DNA of 37,834 nt from Sulfitobacter sp. (GCA_024636405.1 JAGXHC010000113.1:1-37834), one strand, 5' to 3'; counted from the stretch's first letter, positions 9,752 through 19,587 are shown. The notes: generated by a model from the letters alone, not told the origin. Numbers and translations: made by a program.

Positions 9752-11020
9752 TTAGCCTTTGCGCAGACACGCAATGTAAAACCCGTCCATGCCGCCTTGT
9801 TCCGCCCAGAAATTTGGCCGAAGACGCAGCCCACCTTCCGAACTGATCCATGCGGGATCGATACCGGGCAGCGCGAGTGCGGCCCTGTCAACGGTCATGT
9901 CGCCGTGCCGCTCCAACGCCTCGTCTACCTGCACTTCGCCTTCATCCGGCAGCAGGGAGCAGGTGCAAAAAATCAGCCGCCCACCGGGATTTAACAGGGA
10001 CCAGGCGTGGTCGATCAACTCCGCCTGCAACCCGATCAGGTCGGCAAATTCAGACCCGTCCTTGGCCACTGGCAGATCCGGGTGGCGGCGGATCGTGCCC
10101 GTCGCGGAACAAGGTGCGTCCAGCAAGATGGCATCAAAGCTGCCGCCGACCTCGCGCGCGTCCTGCACCACAGTCTTGGCCGGAAGGTGCACCCGCGCAA
10201 GGTTTTCGCGCACCCGCGCCATCCGCGTGGCCGACTTGTCCACCGCAGTCACCTGCGCACCGGCAGCGGCCAGTTGCATTGTCTTGCCTCCCGGCGCCGC
10301 GCAGAGGTCCAGCACGGCTTCGCCTTTTTGCGGGGCCAGCACCTGAACCGGGATCGCGGCGGCGGCGTCCTGAACCCACCAATCGCCAGTGTCATAGCCC
10401 GGCATGGCCGATACCTGCCCGGCTTCGGTCAGACGGACCGACCCCGTAGGCAACAGCACCCCGCCCAGCAATTCGGCCAGAGCCGCGGGATCGCGGCGCG
10501 CCGTCAAATCCAGCGGCGCACCTGCAAAATGCGCGGCCTCCATGGCGGTCATGGCATCGGCGCCCCAAGCTTCTACCAGCGGGCCGCGCAACCATTTGGG
10601 CAGTCGCGGCGCGCGCAATGCCTCCCATGCCTCCGGGCCTTCGGCGGCAATCTTGCGCAATACGGCGTTGACCAGCCCCTTGAGGTGGCCCAGCGTGCGG
10701 TGCTGCGAGACCATCGTGACCATTGCGTTCACCACGCCGTGCGCTGCCCCCCCCTGACACAGTTCAACCGTGCCCACGCGCAGCACGTTGCGCACGGTCA
10801 GCGGTGGGTACTTTGACAGATGTTTCTGCAACAACCGATCAGCGCGTTCCATGCCGCGCAGGGTATCGTTGGCCAACCTCTGCGCACGGGCGCGGTCATC
10901 GGGCGGCAATTTGTCCAGCGCACCACCGGCAAGCAGTTCCGACATCAGGCGGCCTTCGCCCAGCACCTGATCCAGCAGGTAAACGGCACTTCTTCGGGCC
11001 TGAACGCCGGTGTCTGACAT
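9752..11020 (-). CDS. rsmB: 16S rRNA m5C967-type methyltransferase, RsmB/Sun family
   Basis: 422 residues from the ATG at 11020, preceded by AGGAAAG; ATGs at 11065 and 11092 are possible but less well supported. The N-terminal NusB-like RNA-binding domain (about 1-130, with VYLLDQVL and LVNAVLRKI) is followed by a Rossmann methyltransferase domain: SAM site LDLCAAPGGKT, motif IV DAPCSATG and motif VI CTCSLLPDEGE. The two cysteines in DAPCS and TCS are the catalytic pair of RNA m5C methyltransferases. It would methylate a cytosine of 16S rRNA. It is transcribed away from the SDHAF4-like gene and precedes the PhnD-like gene tail to tail. Confidence 0.95.
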   Translation of the reverse strand: MSDTGVQARRSAVYLLDQVLGEGRLMSELLAGGALDKLPPDDRARAQRLANDTLRGMERADRLLQKHLSKYPPLTVRNVLRVGTVELCQGGAAHGVVNAMVTMVSQHRTLGHLKGLVNAVLRKIAAEGPEAWEALRAPRLPKWLRGPLVEAWGADAMTAMEAAHFAGAPLDLTARRDPAALAELLGGVLLPTGSVRLTEAGQVSAMPGYDTGDWWVQDAAAAIPVQVLAPQKGEAVLDLCAAPGGKTMQLAAAGAQVTAVDKSATRMARVRENLARVHLPAKTVVQDAREVGGSFDAILLDAPCSATGTIRRHPDLPVAKDGSEFADLIGLQAELIDHAWSLLNPGGRLIFCTCSLLPDEGEVQVDEALERHGDMTVDRAALALPGIDPAWISSEGGLRLRPNFWAEQGGMDGFYIACLRKG

Positions 11021-11110
11021 GATGCTGCTTTCCTGACTTGGCGACCCCCGGGTTGTCTGGGCCATGGGGTGACGTATATCAAGCAAAGACATGCCTCAAG
11101 AGGACAAGAT

Positions 11111-11437
11111 ATGCCCAGCCCACGCCCCGCACCTGAACCAAACCCCGATCTGCCCGCGAACCCCAAACCAGCGCCGCGACCCATTCCCGACACGCCAAAC
11201 GGTCCCAGCCCGGCCCCGGCGCCTGATCTGCCCGTCAATCCGCAGCCCGCGCCAAGGCCGATCCCACAGAGCCGCGCCGCCCTGACCCCCGCCGCCCAAC
11301 GCGCGCTGGATGAAGCCGGCGCACGCCGACGTGTGCAGGCGGAACTGGATCTGCCACCCGAGCTTGGCGGGCGGGACGGGCCGGAGCCGGTCCGCTATGG
11401 CGACTGGGAAAACAAGGGCATCGCAATAGATTTCTAG
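11111..11437 (+). CDS. SDHAF4-like (DUF1674) protein with proline-rich tandem repeat
   Basis: 108 residues from the ATG at 11111, which has AGAGGA at ideal spacing; the frame is open further upstream (11069) but without a ribosome site. The last 25 residues, ending GPEPVRYGDWENKGIAIDF, are the DUF1674 signature of succinate dehydrogenase assembly factor 4, which helps mature the flavinylated SdhA subunit. The N-terminal half is unusual: two near-identical 17-residue units (residues 10-26 and 36-52, both containing DLP.NP.PAPRPIP) in a proline-rich spacer. No signal peptide is present. The sdh genes are not in the window. Confidence 0.82.
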   Translation: MPSPRPAPEPNPDLPANPKPAPRPIPDTPNGPSPAPAPDLPVNPQPAPRPIPQSRAALTPAAQRALDEAGARRRVQAELDLPPELGGRDGPEPVRYGDWENKGIAIDF

Positions 11438-11458
11438 GCCCGCGTCTGCGGCACGCGC

Positions 11459-11501
11459 CGGAATTTTGAAAATTCCGAACCGATTTCTTTCAAAGAAATC
11501 G
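11459..11501. repeat. Pair of adjacent perfect palindromes
   Basis: Two inverted repeats sit 3 bases apart between the SDHAF4-like gene and the end of dapB, where transcription converges. The first (11459-11477) is CGGAATTTT-G-AAAATTCCG, a 9-1-9 palindrome. The second (11481-11501) is a 10-1-10 palindrome with arms CGATTTCTTT and AAAGAAATCG. Each could form a stem with almost no loop, or act as a protein site. The convergent position suggests a terminator, but the paired design resembles a dispersed intergenic repeat. No second copy was noticed in this window. Confidence 0.75.
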
Positions 11502-11525
11502 TGGCCCGGACGGAATGGGATCGTT

Positions 11526-12341
11526 TCAGTCGTTCAGCCCAAGTACGTCCAGCATATCGTATTGGCCCGGTGCACGCCCCTGTCCCCATATCGCGGCCTT
11601 GATCGCACCGCGGGCAAAGACGCTGCGGTCGGTGGCAATGTGGCGCAGCACAATACGCTCTCCGGGTGCCGCGAACATCACGTCATGTTCGCCAACGATG
11701 TCACCGCCCCGAATCGCGGCAAACCCGATGTCACCGCGTCGTCGCGCACCAGTCTGGCCGTCGCGGCCGCGGTCCGAAACCTCCGAAAGCATCACACCGC
11801 GCCCGGCCGCTGCCGCTTCGCCCAGCATCAGCGCCGTGCCAGAGGGGGCATCGACCTTCTGATTGTGGTGCGCCTCCACGATCTCAATATCGAAATCCGC
11901 ATCAAGCGCGGCCGCGACCCGTTGCGTCAATTGCATCAAAAGGTTCACACCAAGGCTCATGTTGCCCGCCCGCACAATCACCGCATGACGCGACGCAGGT
12001 GCCAGTGCCGCGATTTGTGAATCGTTCATGCCTGTGGTGCCGATGACATGCACCACGCGCGCCTGCGCCGCCAAGGCGGCGAACTCCAGCGTTGCTTCGG
12101 GCGCAGTGAAGTCGATGATTGCCTGCGCATCTGTGATCGCTTCCTTTGCGTCATCGGTGACGGTGATGCCGACCGGAGCTCCCCCCATCGCCACGCCAAC
12201 GTCCTGCCCGATCCATGCGTGCCCCGCCCGCTCTATGGCACCGACCAGCCTGCACCGGTCACTGGCGCCGATCTGGCGGATCAGCATCTGGCCCATACGG
12301 CCTGACGCACCTGTGACGGCAATGCCGGGGGTCTCGGTCAT
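11526..12341 (-). CDS. dapB: 4-hydroxy-tetrahydrodipicolinate reductase
   Basis: 271 residues, the usual family length. The N-terminal dinucleotide-binding motif is [10 protein letters not shown]; the catalytic and substrate segment [15 protein letters not shown] carries the HH catalytic motif and the lysine and DAPSGTA substrate loop. DapB reduces 4-hydroxy-tetrahydrodipicolinate with NAD(P)H in the diaminopimelate/lysine pathway, supplying peptidoglycan cross-linking residues. It is divergent from rbfA (78-base gap containing both promoters) and converges on the SDHAF4-like gene. Confidence 0.98.
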   Translation of the reverse strand: MTETPGIAVTGASGRMGQMLIRQIGASDRCRLVGAIERAGHAWIGQDVGVAMGGAPVGITVTDDAKEAITDAQAIIDFTAPEATLEFAALAAQARVVHVIGTTGMNDSQIAALAPASRHAVIVRAGNMSLGVNLLMQLTQRVAAALDADFDIEIVEAHHNQKVDAPSGTALMLGEAAAAGRGVMLSEVSDRGRDGQTGARRRGDIGFAAIRGGDIVGEHDVMFAAPGERIVLRHIATDRSVFARGAIKAAIWGQGRAPGQYDMLDVLGLND

Positions 12342-12419
12342 GGGTTTGCGCTCCTGCTGCGGCTACGGGGTGATGTAGCCGGCCTGCATCCGCTTGGCAA
12401 AGGGCTTGCGAAGGACTAG

Positions 12420-12857
12420 ATGGGGCGCATGGCAAAGAACAAGTTACATGAGGGCGCAGGCCCGTCGCAACGACAGCTTCGTGTGGGGGAAACCATCCGG
12501 CGGGCACTGTCGGATGTGCTCGCTCGTGATGATGTCCATGATCCGGAGCTTAACCGCCTGTCGATCACGGTCGGAGAAGTCCGCACGTCGTCCGATCTCA
12601 AGATCGCTACGGCATATGTCCTGCCGCTGGGGGGACAGGGGCAGGATGAGGTGCTCAAGCTGTTGGCGCGCAACAAGGGTGAGTTGCGGCGATTGGTGTC
12701 GAAGAAACTGACGCTCAAGTTCGCACCGGATCTGCGGTTTCAATTGGATCAAACCTTTGATCGCATGGATGAGACCCGGCGCATGCTGGCGCAGGACGTG
12801 GTACGCCGGGACGCCAATGCACCGGATCAGGCCGACGACGGCAGCGATGCGTCATGA
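12420..12857 (+). CDS. rbfA: 30S ribosome-binding factor A
   Basis: 145 residues. The KH-like RbfA core is recognisable: [45 protein letters not shown] and [20 protein letters not shown]. The protein assists 16S rRNA 5'-end maturation and 30S assembly, especially in the cold. The ATG at 12420 has AAGGACTAG upstream; a second methionine three codons later is possible. The C terminus is a short acidic tail (ADDGSDAS). The stop overlaps the next start by ATGA. truB, the usual rbfA neighbour, follows after one inserted gene. Confidence 0.96.
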   Translation: MGRMAKNKLHEGAGPSQRQLRVGETIRRALSDVLARDDVHDPELNRLSITVGEVRTSSDLKIATAYVLPLGGQGQDEVLKLLARNKGELRRLVSKKLTLKFAPDLRFQLDQTFDRMDETRRMLAQDVVRRDANAPDQADDGSDAS

Positions 12858-13618
12858 GACCGGCGGTGTGGTCTGTGCTGAATTGGCCCGCATTATTTTC
12901 CATGCTGGGCTCGGTGCTTGCCCTGCCCGCTGCTGCAACGGAATGTTCGCGCCAGCAATATAATGGCACCGGCTATGCTGTCTGCGTCGTGGACATGAAT
13001 ACTGAAAATCTTCAGCTTTTTCTCGACGCACCGGATGGCACGCCGTTTGGCTATTTCGGCAACGTCGATGACATGCTCCAAACAAAAGGCCAGAGTTTGG
13101 GCTTTGCGATGAATGCGGGCATGTATCATGAAGACCGCGCGCCCGTGGGACATTACATCGAAGACGGCAAAGAAGTGCGCGGCGTGATCAGCAGCGACGG
13201 GCCCGGCAATTTTGGCCTGTTGCCCAACGGCATACTTTGTCTGCGCGAGGGCCGCGCCGATGTGTTTGAAACCCGGCGCTTTTTGCGCGAACGTCCCGAT
13301 TGCCGCGATGCCACACAATCCGGCCCGATGCTGGTCATTGACGGCAAACTGCATCCGAGGTTCCTTAAGAACAGCACGTCACGCTTTGTGCGCAATGGCG
13401 TCGGCACCAGCGACGATGGCCGGACGGCAATTTTTGTGATCTCTGACAGCCCCGTGACATTTCACGCCTTTGGCAGCTTTTTTCGGGATCATCTGAAGCT
13501 GCGTCAGGCGCTCTATTTTGATGGCAATGTCTCGCGGTTGCGCGCGCCTGATCTGGGCCGCGATGACCTGGGTTTCAGTGCACTAGGCCCGATCATCGGT
13601 GTGGTTGAGCCAAAATAG
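12854..13618 (+). CDS. Phosphodiester glycosidase (DUF2233)-like secreted protein
   Basis: 254 residues with a signal peptide (about 1-28, cleavage near LPAAATEC), so exported. The body matches the DUF2233/NAGPA fold: [22 protein letters not shown], a [12 protein letters not shown] segment, [15 protein letters not shown] and a C-terminal [11 protein letters not shown], the conserved Asp/Gly-containing segments of that family. Relatives remove N-acetylglucosamine from phosphodiester linkages or act on sporulation or envelope glycans; the substrate here is not predictable. Translational overlap with rbfA (ATGA) puts it in the rbfA-truB unit. Five cysteines in the mature region may include disulfides, compatible with a periplasmic location. 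Confidence 0.85.
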   Translation: MRPAVWSVLNWPALFSMLGSVLALPAAATECSRQQYNGTGYAVCVVDMNTENLQLFLDAPDGTPFGYFGNVDDMLQTKGQSLGFAMNAGMYHEDRAPVGHYIEDGKEVRGVISSDGPGNFGLLPNGILCLREGRADVFETRRFLRERPDCRDATQSGPMLVIDGKLHPRFLKNSTSRFVRNGVGTSDDGRTAIFVISDSPVTFHAFGSFFRDHLKLRQALYFDGNVSRLRAPDLGRDDLGFSALGPIIGVVEPK

Positions 13619-13731
13619 CGACGGTGCAGAACGCGCGTCAGCCTGTTTAGGTCACGACTTAATTGATGCGGCCTATGGGCATTGCCGCTGCGCCTCTGTA
13701 TAGGCGCACTCGCTGTAACACAGGGGTTATC

Positions 13732-14649
13732 ATGGGGCGTACACGCAAAGGTCGCGACATTTCCGGGTGGCTGGTGGTGGACAAACCCGCTGGGCCAACG
13801 TCGACCGCAGTGGTCAATAAGGTCCGCTGGGCGCTGGACGCGAAAAAGGCGGGCCATGCCGGCACATTGGACCCGGAGGCAACGGGTGTGCTGGCCATCG
13901 CGCTGGGAGAGGCAACCAAGACCGTTCCCTACATCACAGACGCGCTGAAGGCCTATGAATTCACCATACGGCTGGGCATCGCCACCAATACTGACGATGC
14001 CGACGGCGAAGTCATCGGCACCTCCGAACTGCGACCAGATGACGACGCGATCAAAGCTGCGTTGGGTGCATTCATCGGTGATATCATGCAGGTGCCGCCA
14101 CAGTTTTCCGCCGTTAAAATTGACGGGCAGCGCGCCTACAAACTTGCCCGCGAAGGCGAGGAGATGACGCTCTCTGCGCGGCCACTTTGGGTTGAAAGCC
14201 TGCTGTTGACCGACCGCCCCGATGCCGATCACGTCACGCTTGAAATGGTGTGCGGCAAGGGTGGATACGTCCGATCAATCGCACGTGATCTAGGGCAAAA
14301 ATTGAACTGTCTGGGTCATGTGCGCGATCTGCGTCGGACATGGTCCGGTCCTTTTGATGCCGCCGATGGGCTCACGTTGGTACGAATCGAAGAGTTGGCG
14401 CGCACAGAGGAGCTTGACGCGCATCTTCTGCCGCTGGAGCAAGGGTTGCAGGACCTCCCCGAGGTGAAGGCCACCGCAGAGGGCGCGGCGCGACTGCGCA
14501 ACGGCAACCCCGGTATGGTGATCGCATCAGATGTAGAATACGGCGAAGAATGCTGGGCGTCGTTTGACGGACACGCGGTGGCGGTGGGCCGGTTCAAAGC
14601 AGGTGAACTGCACCCTTCGCGGGTTTTCAACATACAAGCGTCGGTCTGA
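13732..14649 (+). CDS. truB: tRNA pseudouridine55 synthase
   Basis: 305 residues from the ATG at 13732, preceded by an AGGGG site; the frame is open 23 codons further upstream but without family sequence. Motifs: [17 protein letters not shown], then [12 protein letters not shown] with catalytic Asp47, [31 protein letters not shown] and the C-terminal [12 protein letters not shown]. It isomerises U55 in the T loop of tRNAs. It follows rbfA and the glycosidase-like gene after a 113-base gap, so a separate promoter is possible. Confidence 0.97.
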   Translation: MGRTRKGRDISGWLVVDKPAGPTSTAVVNKVRWALDAKKAGHAGTLDPEATGVLAIALGEATKTVPYITDALKAYEFTIRLGIATNTDDADGEVIGTSELRPDDDAIKAALGAFIGDIMQVPPQFSAVKIDGQRAYKLAREGEEMTLSARPLWVESLLLTDRPDADHVTLEMVCGKGGYVRSIARDLGQKLNCLGHVRDLRRTWSGPFDAADGLTLVRIEELARTEELDAHLLPLEQGLQDLPEVKATAEGAARLRNGNPGMVIASDVEYGEECWASFDGHAVAVGRFKAGELHPSRVFNIQASV

Positions 14650-14762
14650 GCTAGCGGTGCAGCGCTGCAAAATTTTACGTGCGTGCGTTTCGGTGAACAT
14701 TGGGACACGCGGACCGCAGGTTTGCATTTGCACCTTTCGGCACTGGATGGCAAAACCGGGGT

Positions 14763-15281
14763 ATGATCACACGCACCCACATCAAGGGCGATGCGCCGTC
14801 ATCGGCTGAGTATTCCGATTGCATGCAGTACCGCTACAGCCTGTCGCGCCGGTGGGATGCACGCGGGCGTGATGTGCTTTTTGTGATGTTGAACCCCTCC
14901 ACCGCAACCGAGATGCAGAACGATCCCACGGTCGAACGCTGCGAACGCCGCGCGCGCATGCTGGGCTTTGGCGGATTTCGCGTCGTCAATATTTTTGCGT
15001 TTCGCGGGACGGATCCGCGTGACATGCGCCGCGCCGATGATCCCGTTGGGCCGGGCAACGATCACGCCCTGAAGGATGCGGCGCAGGCGGCGGACATTGT
15101 GATTGCCGCCTGGGGGACCCACGGTGCCCACCGCAATCGCGGGCCCCAAGTGTCCGCCATGCTGCACGCGGGGGCCACGCCGGTATTTCACCTCGGATTG
15201 TCCAAGGCCGGGCATCCGCGCCACCCGCTTTATCCACCCTATGCGCTGAAGCCATCGCTTTGGAACGCAACTTTGCATTAA
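14763..15281 (+). CDS. DUF1643 domain protein
   Basis: 172 residues from the ATG at 14763, with a GGGG element just upstream; an in-frame extension to 14700 has no supporting signal. The DUF1643 pattern is clear: LNPSTATEMQNDPTVERC, GFGGFRVVNIFAFR(G)TDPRDM, GPGNDHAL, VIAAWGTHG and the closing LSKAGHPRHPLY. The family is cytosolic and lacks an assigned biochemical function. It follows truB in the same direction after 113 bases; no functional link is evident. Confidence 0.9.
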   Translation: MITRTHIKGDAPSSAEYSDCMQYRYSLSRRWDARGRDVLFVMLNPSTATEMQNDPTVERCERRARMLGFGGFRVVNIFAFRGTDPRDMRRADDPVGPGNDHALKDAAQAADIVIAAWGTHGAHRNRGPQVSAMLHAGATPVFHLGLSKAGHPRHPLYPPYALKPSLWNATLH

Positions 15282-15378
15282 CCACTTGTTACAATTGCTT
15301 TTGACCCGGCGCTGCGCCTGACCTTAAGTTGACCGGGGTCGGTGCGCGCTGCATCAGATGGATGTGATTGGGGTTGTC

Positions 15379-16344
15379 ATGCTGTGGCTTGCTGGATTGA
15401 TGGGGATAATGGCGGTCGGTGCCGTTGCCTATGTGGAAACTGCTCCGCAGGAGGAGGAAGATGACCTGTCCGGCGCAACTGCTACGCTGACCGGTTCGGG
15501 CGGGGGTATTGGTGATATCCTTGCCGGGACAGGTGGGGTCGATATCCTGACAGGCGGTGATGGGAACGACCAGCTTGGCGGCTATGACGGCGACGACGTG
15601 ATCGACGGCGGTGCGGGTGACGACGACGCCCACGGCGGCGCAGGAAACGATACCATCTCGGGGGGGGCCGGCACTGATACGTAGCATGGCGATGGTGGCG
15701 ATGACGACCTTTTCGGCGGTGACGGCGACGATGAATTGTTCGGCCACGGCGACGACGACGTCCTGCGGGGCGGGCTTGGAAATGACGCACTTCAGGGGTC
15801 TGCCGGCGATGATCAGCTATTTGGTGGCGTCGGTAACGATGCCCTTCAGGGCGGTCTGGACGATGATGCCCTTTCGGGTGGCGCGGGTGAGGACACGCTG
15901 TTTGGCGGTTGGGGCGACGACACGCTTATCGGGATCGTCAACGGAGGCATCACTGGAGATATTTCTGATACCGATGACGGTGACTTCCTGAACGGCGGCG
16001 GCGGCGATGACCTGATTCTTGCGGGATGCAATGACATTGTCACGGCAGGCGACGGCGCGGATGACATCGTCTTGGGCGACTGGATTACCGGTGGAAATGC
16101 CGCTCAGGTCATGGACTATGTTGCAGAGGATGACGCGCTGATGCTGGTTTGGGACGACCGGGTAGAAGGCAGCGTACCACCTGTCATATCGGTTGTCCCG
16201 GACCCCGAAAATGACGGCCAGATGCAAATCCTGATGGGCGATACCGTCATCGCGCGAGTTGTCGGCAATACAAGTCTAGCAGCCGCTGACATTTCGCTCG
16301 TGGCGCTCAGTTCCGCATTTTCTGCCGGTCTTATCGCGGCTTGA
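15379..16344 (+). pseudogene. RTX-type calcium-binding repeat protein interrupted by in-frame TAG
   Basis: One reading frame runs from 15379 to 16344 with a single stop, TAG at 15682-15684. The ATG at 15379 has a GGGG element upstream; an in-frame ATG at 15358 is an alternative. The product starts with a hydrophobic membrane segment (MLWLAGLMGIMAVGAVAYV) and an acidic linker, then glycine/aspartate nonapeptides (GGxGxD type) on both sides of the stop, for example GGDGNDQLGGYDGDD before and [16 protein letters not shown] after. A non-repeat C-terminal domain of about 100 residues follows. Removing the stop restores about 320 continuous residues. The position fits Leu (DTL), so one base change TTG to TAG explains it. 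It could be a real nonsense mutation, a sequencing error, or a short active N-terminal product. Confidence 0.82.
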
Positions 16345-16389
16345 ACACCTTTTGGGAACGCCCGGATTCGATTGAGTGGCGAAACCTGA

Positions 16390-16418
16390 TTGCCAAATCC
16401 GCCGAACCCTCCTATACG
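16390..16418 (+). promoter_or_regulatory. Predicted promoter of rpsO
   Basis: A -35-like TTGCCA (16390-16395) and a -10-like TATACG (16413-16418) are separated by 17 bases, the optimal spacing for housekeeping sigma factor. They lie about 110 bases before the rpsO ATG, after the end of the RTX gene, giving a leader of roughly 100 bases in which S15 autoregulation could act. Confidence 0.55.
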
Positions 16419-16528
16419 CCCCCATCGCCTGCTGATCCCGGTCAGCCAGCGATTTCTCCACGGGCCTGCGCTGGACGACATCCCGGCCTGCGCCATTCCC
16501 TGTAACCCTTTTTATGAAGGAGATCCCG

Positions 16529-16798
16529 ATGTCGATTACTGCCGAAGAAAAAGCACGCGTAATGAAAGAATACGGCAACTCGGAAGGCGACACCGGTTCG
16601 CCCGAAGTTCAGGTTGCCATCCTGTCCTCGCGGATTGCGACCCTGACTGAGCATTTCAAGACCCACAAAAAAGACAACCACGGTCGCCGTGGTCTGTTGA
16701 AGATGGTCGCGACTCGCCGCAAGCTTCTTGACTACGTCAAGAGCAAGGATGACACGCGCTATACCGACCTGATCAAGCGCCTCGGCTTGCGCCGCTAA
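16529..16798 (+). CDS. rpsO: 30S ribosomal protein S15
   Basis: 89 residues, the normal length. Diagnostic segments are [39 protein letters not shown] and the end [10 protein letters not shown]15 is a primary binder of the central 16S rRNA domain and commonly regulates its own mRNA. The start is fixed by a strong AAGGAG at 8 bases; an upstream in-frame ATG at 16514 lies inside the leader. pnp follows on the same strand as in most bacteria, but 653 bases away. Confidence 0.98.
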   Translation: MSITAEEKARVMKEYGNSEGDTGSPEVQVAILSSRIATLTEHFKTHKKDNHGRRGLLKMVATRRKLLDYVKSKDDTRYTDLIKRLGLRR

Positions 16799-17451
16799 TA
16801 CGCCGCAAACAGCCGAAAAAATTGACCGTGTCACAGGAATGTGGCGCGGTTCTTTCTATTCTGCATGCCGAAAAGTCAGTTTATTTAGGCAGATGTCAGA
16901 TCTGCGGACGCAAATTATCTGCAACGGAAAATGGACGTCACGATGAATATCAGGCCAAGTTTTTCCACCAAACACGTCACCACGCACTTCCGATCAATAC
17001 CCGCGTGAACTTGCTGGAGTGTTTGACGAAACCGCAGGTCTCGACGGCGCTGGAGCGTTTAGTGCCATCGTTGGCAACCCGATCGGCGGTATTGGCGGGT
17101 CTTCGAGGGGACAACCTTTCAACGCCAATGAGCGGCGCCACAATCCCTCTGGGCCAAAGCACCTGATCCCGGCAGTCCGCTGACGTATTGCACAGCGACA
17201 TGGCGAACTGCGCTGGCGAGATTTCACGAATCCCGTATCAGGTTTCTTGCAAGAAATTTTGCGCTGTTATGGAGGGCCACCCCCAAGCCAACAAGGCAAC
17301 CAACCCTTCCCATCCCTTCAAAACTCCTGTATGCCCGCGCAATCTGAAATCCGGCGCCCGGACACCAGCGCCTGAAAAACAAGATACCGGAGTCAGGGGG
17401 AATACGCCCCCTATGCAAATGGCCCCAACCGGGCCGAAACAGGAAACGTAG
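16799..17451. other. Long rpsO-pnp intergenic region, no confident gene
   Basis: This 653-base gap holds no gene I can support. Its open frames lack good starts: a 114-codon plus-strand frame begins at a TTG (16822) without ribosome site, and minus-strand frames show no family. One plus-strand stop-to-stop stretch (16947-17183, 78 codons) reads like protein (DETAGLDGAGAFSAIVGNP, GGIGGSSRGQPF) but has no ATG and could be a remnant. A perfect 14-base palindrome TTTCTTGCAAGAAA lies at 17243-17256. The final 60 bases form two hairpins listed separately. No rpsO terminator is visible, so readthrough into pnp is possible. Confidence 0.6.
17396..17435 (+). promoter_or_regulatory. Tandem GC hairpins in the pnp leader
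   Basis: Two stems precede the pnp ribosome-binding site: GGGGG/CCCCC with a 6-base loop (17396-17411), and GGCCC/GGGCC with a 5-base loop (17421-17435). They end 16 bases before the ATG. In other bacteria pnp is autoregulated by RNase III cleavage of a leader stem followed by PNPase action, so an RNA control element here is plausible; function is inferred. Confidence 0.5.
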
Positions 17452-19587
17452 ATGTTTAACGTAACGAAAAAATCGATCCAGTGGGGCGAAGAGACGCTCA
17501 CACTTGAAACCGGCAAGGTAGCCCGTCAGGCGGACGGCTCCGTGATTGCAACGCTGGGCGAAACCAGCGTGATGGCCAACGTGACTTACGCGCGCCAGCA
17601 AAAGCCCGGACAGGACTTCTTTCCGCTGACTGTTCATTATAACGAAAAGTATTATGCCGCAGGCAAGATCCCCGGTGGCTTCTTCAAGCGCGAAGCGCGC
17701 CCAACGGAAAAAGAGACGCTGACAAGCCGTCTTATCGACCGTCCGATCCGTCCGTTGTTCGTGCCCGGCTTCAAAAATGAAGTTCTGGTTATGTGCACCG
17801 TGCTCAGCCACGATTTGGTCAATGACCCTGATATGGTCGCAATGATCGCAGCGTCTGCTGCCTTGACGATCTCGGGCGCCCCTTTCATGGGTCCGATCGC
17901 CGGCTGCCGCGTCGGTTTTGAAGATGGCGAATACGTCCTGAACCCGACTGTGGATGACATGCAGGACCTGCGCCTGAACCCTGAACAGCGTCTTGATCTG
18001 GTTGTGGCCGGCACCAAAGACGCGGTTATGATGGTCGAATCCGAAGCCTACGAGCTGACCGAAGAAGAAATGCTGGGTGCGGTGAAGTTCGCGCATGACA
18101 ACATCCAGCCCGTGATTGACCTGATCATTGATCTGGCAGAAGACGCGGCAAAAGAGCCGTTTAATTTCCAGCCTGTTGATTACTCCGATTTGTCCGCAGC
18201 CGTGAAAAAGGCCGGTGAAACAGAAATGCGAGCCGCCTTCGCAATCGCGGACAAGCAAGAGCGCACCGCCGCTGTTGCCGCAGCACGCGACACGGTCAAA
18301 GCAGCGCTGAGTGACGAACAGAAGGACGATCCGAACCTCGGTTCTGCCCTCAAAAAGCTCGAAGCCTCCATCCTGCGCGGTGATGTCGTGAAAACCGGCA
18401 AGCGTATTGATGGGCGTCGTACTGACGAGATCCGCGATATCGTGGCTGAAACCGGCATCCTGCCGCGGACCCATGGCTCGGCTTTGTTCACCCGTGGTGA
18501 AACGCAAGGTCTGGTTGTGACCACGCTGGGCACCGGTGACGATGAACAGTTCATCGACGCGCTGCACGGCAATTTCAAATCCAACTTCCTGCTGCATTAC
18601 AACTTCCCTCCGTATTCGGTTGGCGAAGTGGGTCGCGTGGGCCCTCCGGGTCGTCGCGAAATTGGTCATGGCAAGCTGGCTTGGCGTGCGTTGCAGGCGG
18701 TTTTGCCGGCATCGACTGATTTCCCATACACCATTCGCGTTGTCTCAGAGATCACGGAATCCAACGGTTCCTCGTCAATGGCGTCAGTTTGCGGGGGTTC
18801 CCTGTCCATGATGGACGCGGGCGTGCCGCTGAAATCCGCGGTGGCCGGTGTGGCGATGGGTCTGATCCTCGAAGAAGACGGTTCCTACGCAATTCTGTCT
18901 GACATTCTGGGTGACGAAGACCACTTGGGCGATATGGACTTCAAAGTTGCGGGTACAGAAGCTGGGATCACCTCCTTGCAGATGGACATCAAGATCGCGG
19001 GCATCACCCCAGAGATCATGGAGAAGGCATTGGCGCAGGCCAAAGCGGGTCGCATCCACATTCTTGGTGAGATGAACAAGGCACTTTCCGGGGCTGGCGA
19101 ATTTTCTGAGCATGCGCCGCGTATCGAGACGATGCAGATCCCAACCGACAAGATCCGCGAAGTTATCGGGTCCGGCGGCAAGGTTATCCGCGAGATCGTC
19201 GAAGTCTCCGGTGCCAAGGTCGACATCAACGACGAAGGCATCATCAAGATCGCGTCGCCCAACGGCGAAGCCATCAAGAAGGCCTACGACATGATCTGGT
19301 CCATCGTAGCCGAGCCAGAAGAAGGCGCTGTCTACACCGGGACCGTGGTCAAGATCGTGGATTTCGGTGCATTCGTGAACTTCTTTGGCAAGCGGGACGG
19401 ACTGGTGCATGTCAGCCAGATTGAAAACCGCCGGTTGAACCATCCATCTGATGTGTTGAAGGAAGGCCAGGAAGTGAAAGTCAAACTGCTTGGTTTTGAC
19501 GATCGCGGCAAGGTCCGCCTGTCGATGAAAGTCGTCAACCAAGAGACCGGCGAAGAGATGAAGAAAGAGGAAGAAGCCGAAAGCTGA
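17452..19587 (+). CDS. pnp: Polyribonucleotide nucleotidyltransferase (PNPase)
   Basis: 711 residues with the full domain order: first RNase PH domain (about 12-145, with [22 protein letters not shown]), an alpha-helical linker, second RNase PH domain (about 320-540, with [13 protein letters not shown] and the catalytic [16 protein letters not shown] segment), KH domain (about 555-615, [10 protein letters not shown]) and S1 domain (about 622-693, [15 protein letters not shown]). It degrades mRNA phosphorolytically as part of the RNA degradosome and can add tails. The ATG is preceded by AGGAAACG. The C-terminal tail is acidic and lysine-rich. An intrinsic terminator follows directly, so pnp ends the unit. 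Confidence 0.98.
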   Translation: MFNVTKKSIQWGEETLTLETGKVARQADGSVIATLGETSVMANVTYARQQKPGQDFFPLTVHYNEKYYAAGKIPGGFFKREARPTEKETLTSRLIDRPIRPLFVPGFKNEVLVMCTVLSHDLVNDPDMVAMIAASAALTISGAPFMGPIAGCRVGFEDGEYVLNPTVDDMQDLRLNPEQRLDLVVAGTKDAVMMVESEAYELTEEEMLGAVKFAHDNIQPVIDLIIDLAEDAAKEPFNFQPVDYSDLSAAVKKAGETEMRAAFAIADKQERTAAVAAARDTVKAALSDEQKDDPNLGSALKKLEASILRGDVVKTGKRIDGRRTDEIRDIVAETGILPRTHGSALFTRGETQGLVVTTLGTGDDEQFIDALHGNFKSNFLLHYNFPPYSVGEVGRVGPPGRREIGHGKLAWRALQAVLPASTDFPYTIRVVSEITESNGSSSMASVCGGSLSMMDAGVPLKSAVAGVAMGLILEEDGSYAILSDILGDEDHLGDMDFKVAGTEAGITSLQMDIKIAGITPEIMEKALAQAKAGRIHILGEMNKALSGAGEFSEHAPRIETMQIPTDKIREVIGSGGKVIREIVEVSGAKVDINDEGIIKIASPNGEAIKKAYDMIWSIVAEPEEGAVYTGTVVKIVDFGAFVNFFGKRDGLVHVSQIENRRLNHPSDVLKEGQEVKVKLLGFDDRGKVRLSMKVVNQETGEEMKKEEEAES

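Noticed and set aside
14650..14762. Possible small RNA or tRNA between truB and the DUF1643 gene
   Set aside because: No cloverleaf, TTCGA arm or terminator was found.
15500..15930. Short regularly spaced repeats resembling a CRISPR array
   Set aside because: The periodicity is 27 bases and in frame, encoding glycine/aspartate nonapeptides; it is coding RTX repetition.
16822..17166. 114-codon frame in the rpsO-pnp gap
   Set aside because: TTG start without ribosome site and no family pattern; kept only as part of the intergenic note.
17224..18669. 481-codon minus-strand frame opposite pnp
   Set aside because: Antisense shadow of a certain gene; cysteine/histidine-rich composition without motifs.
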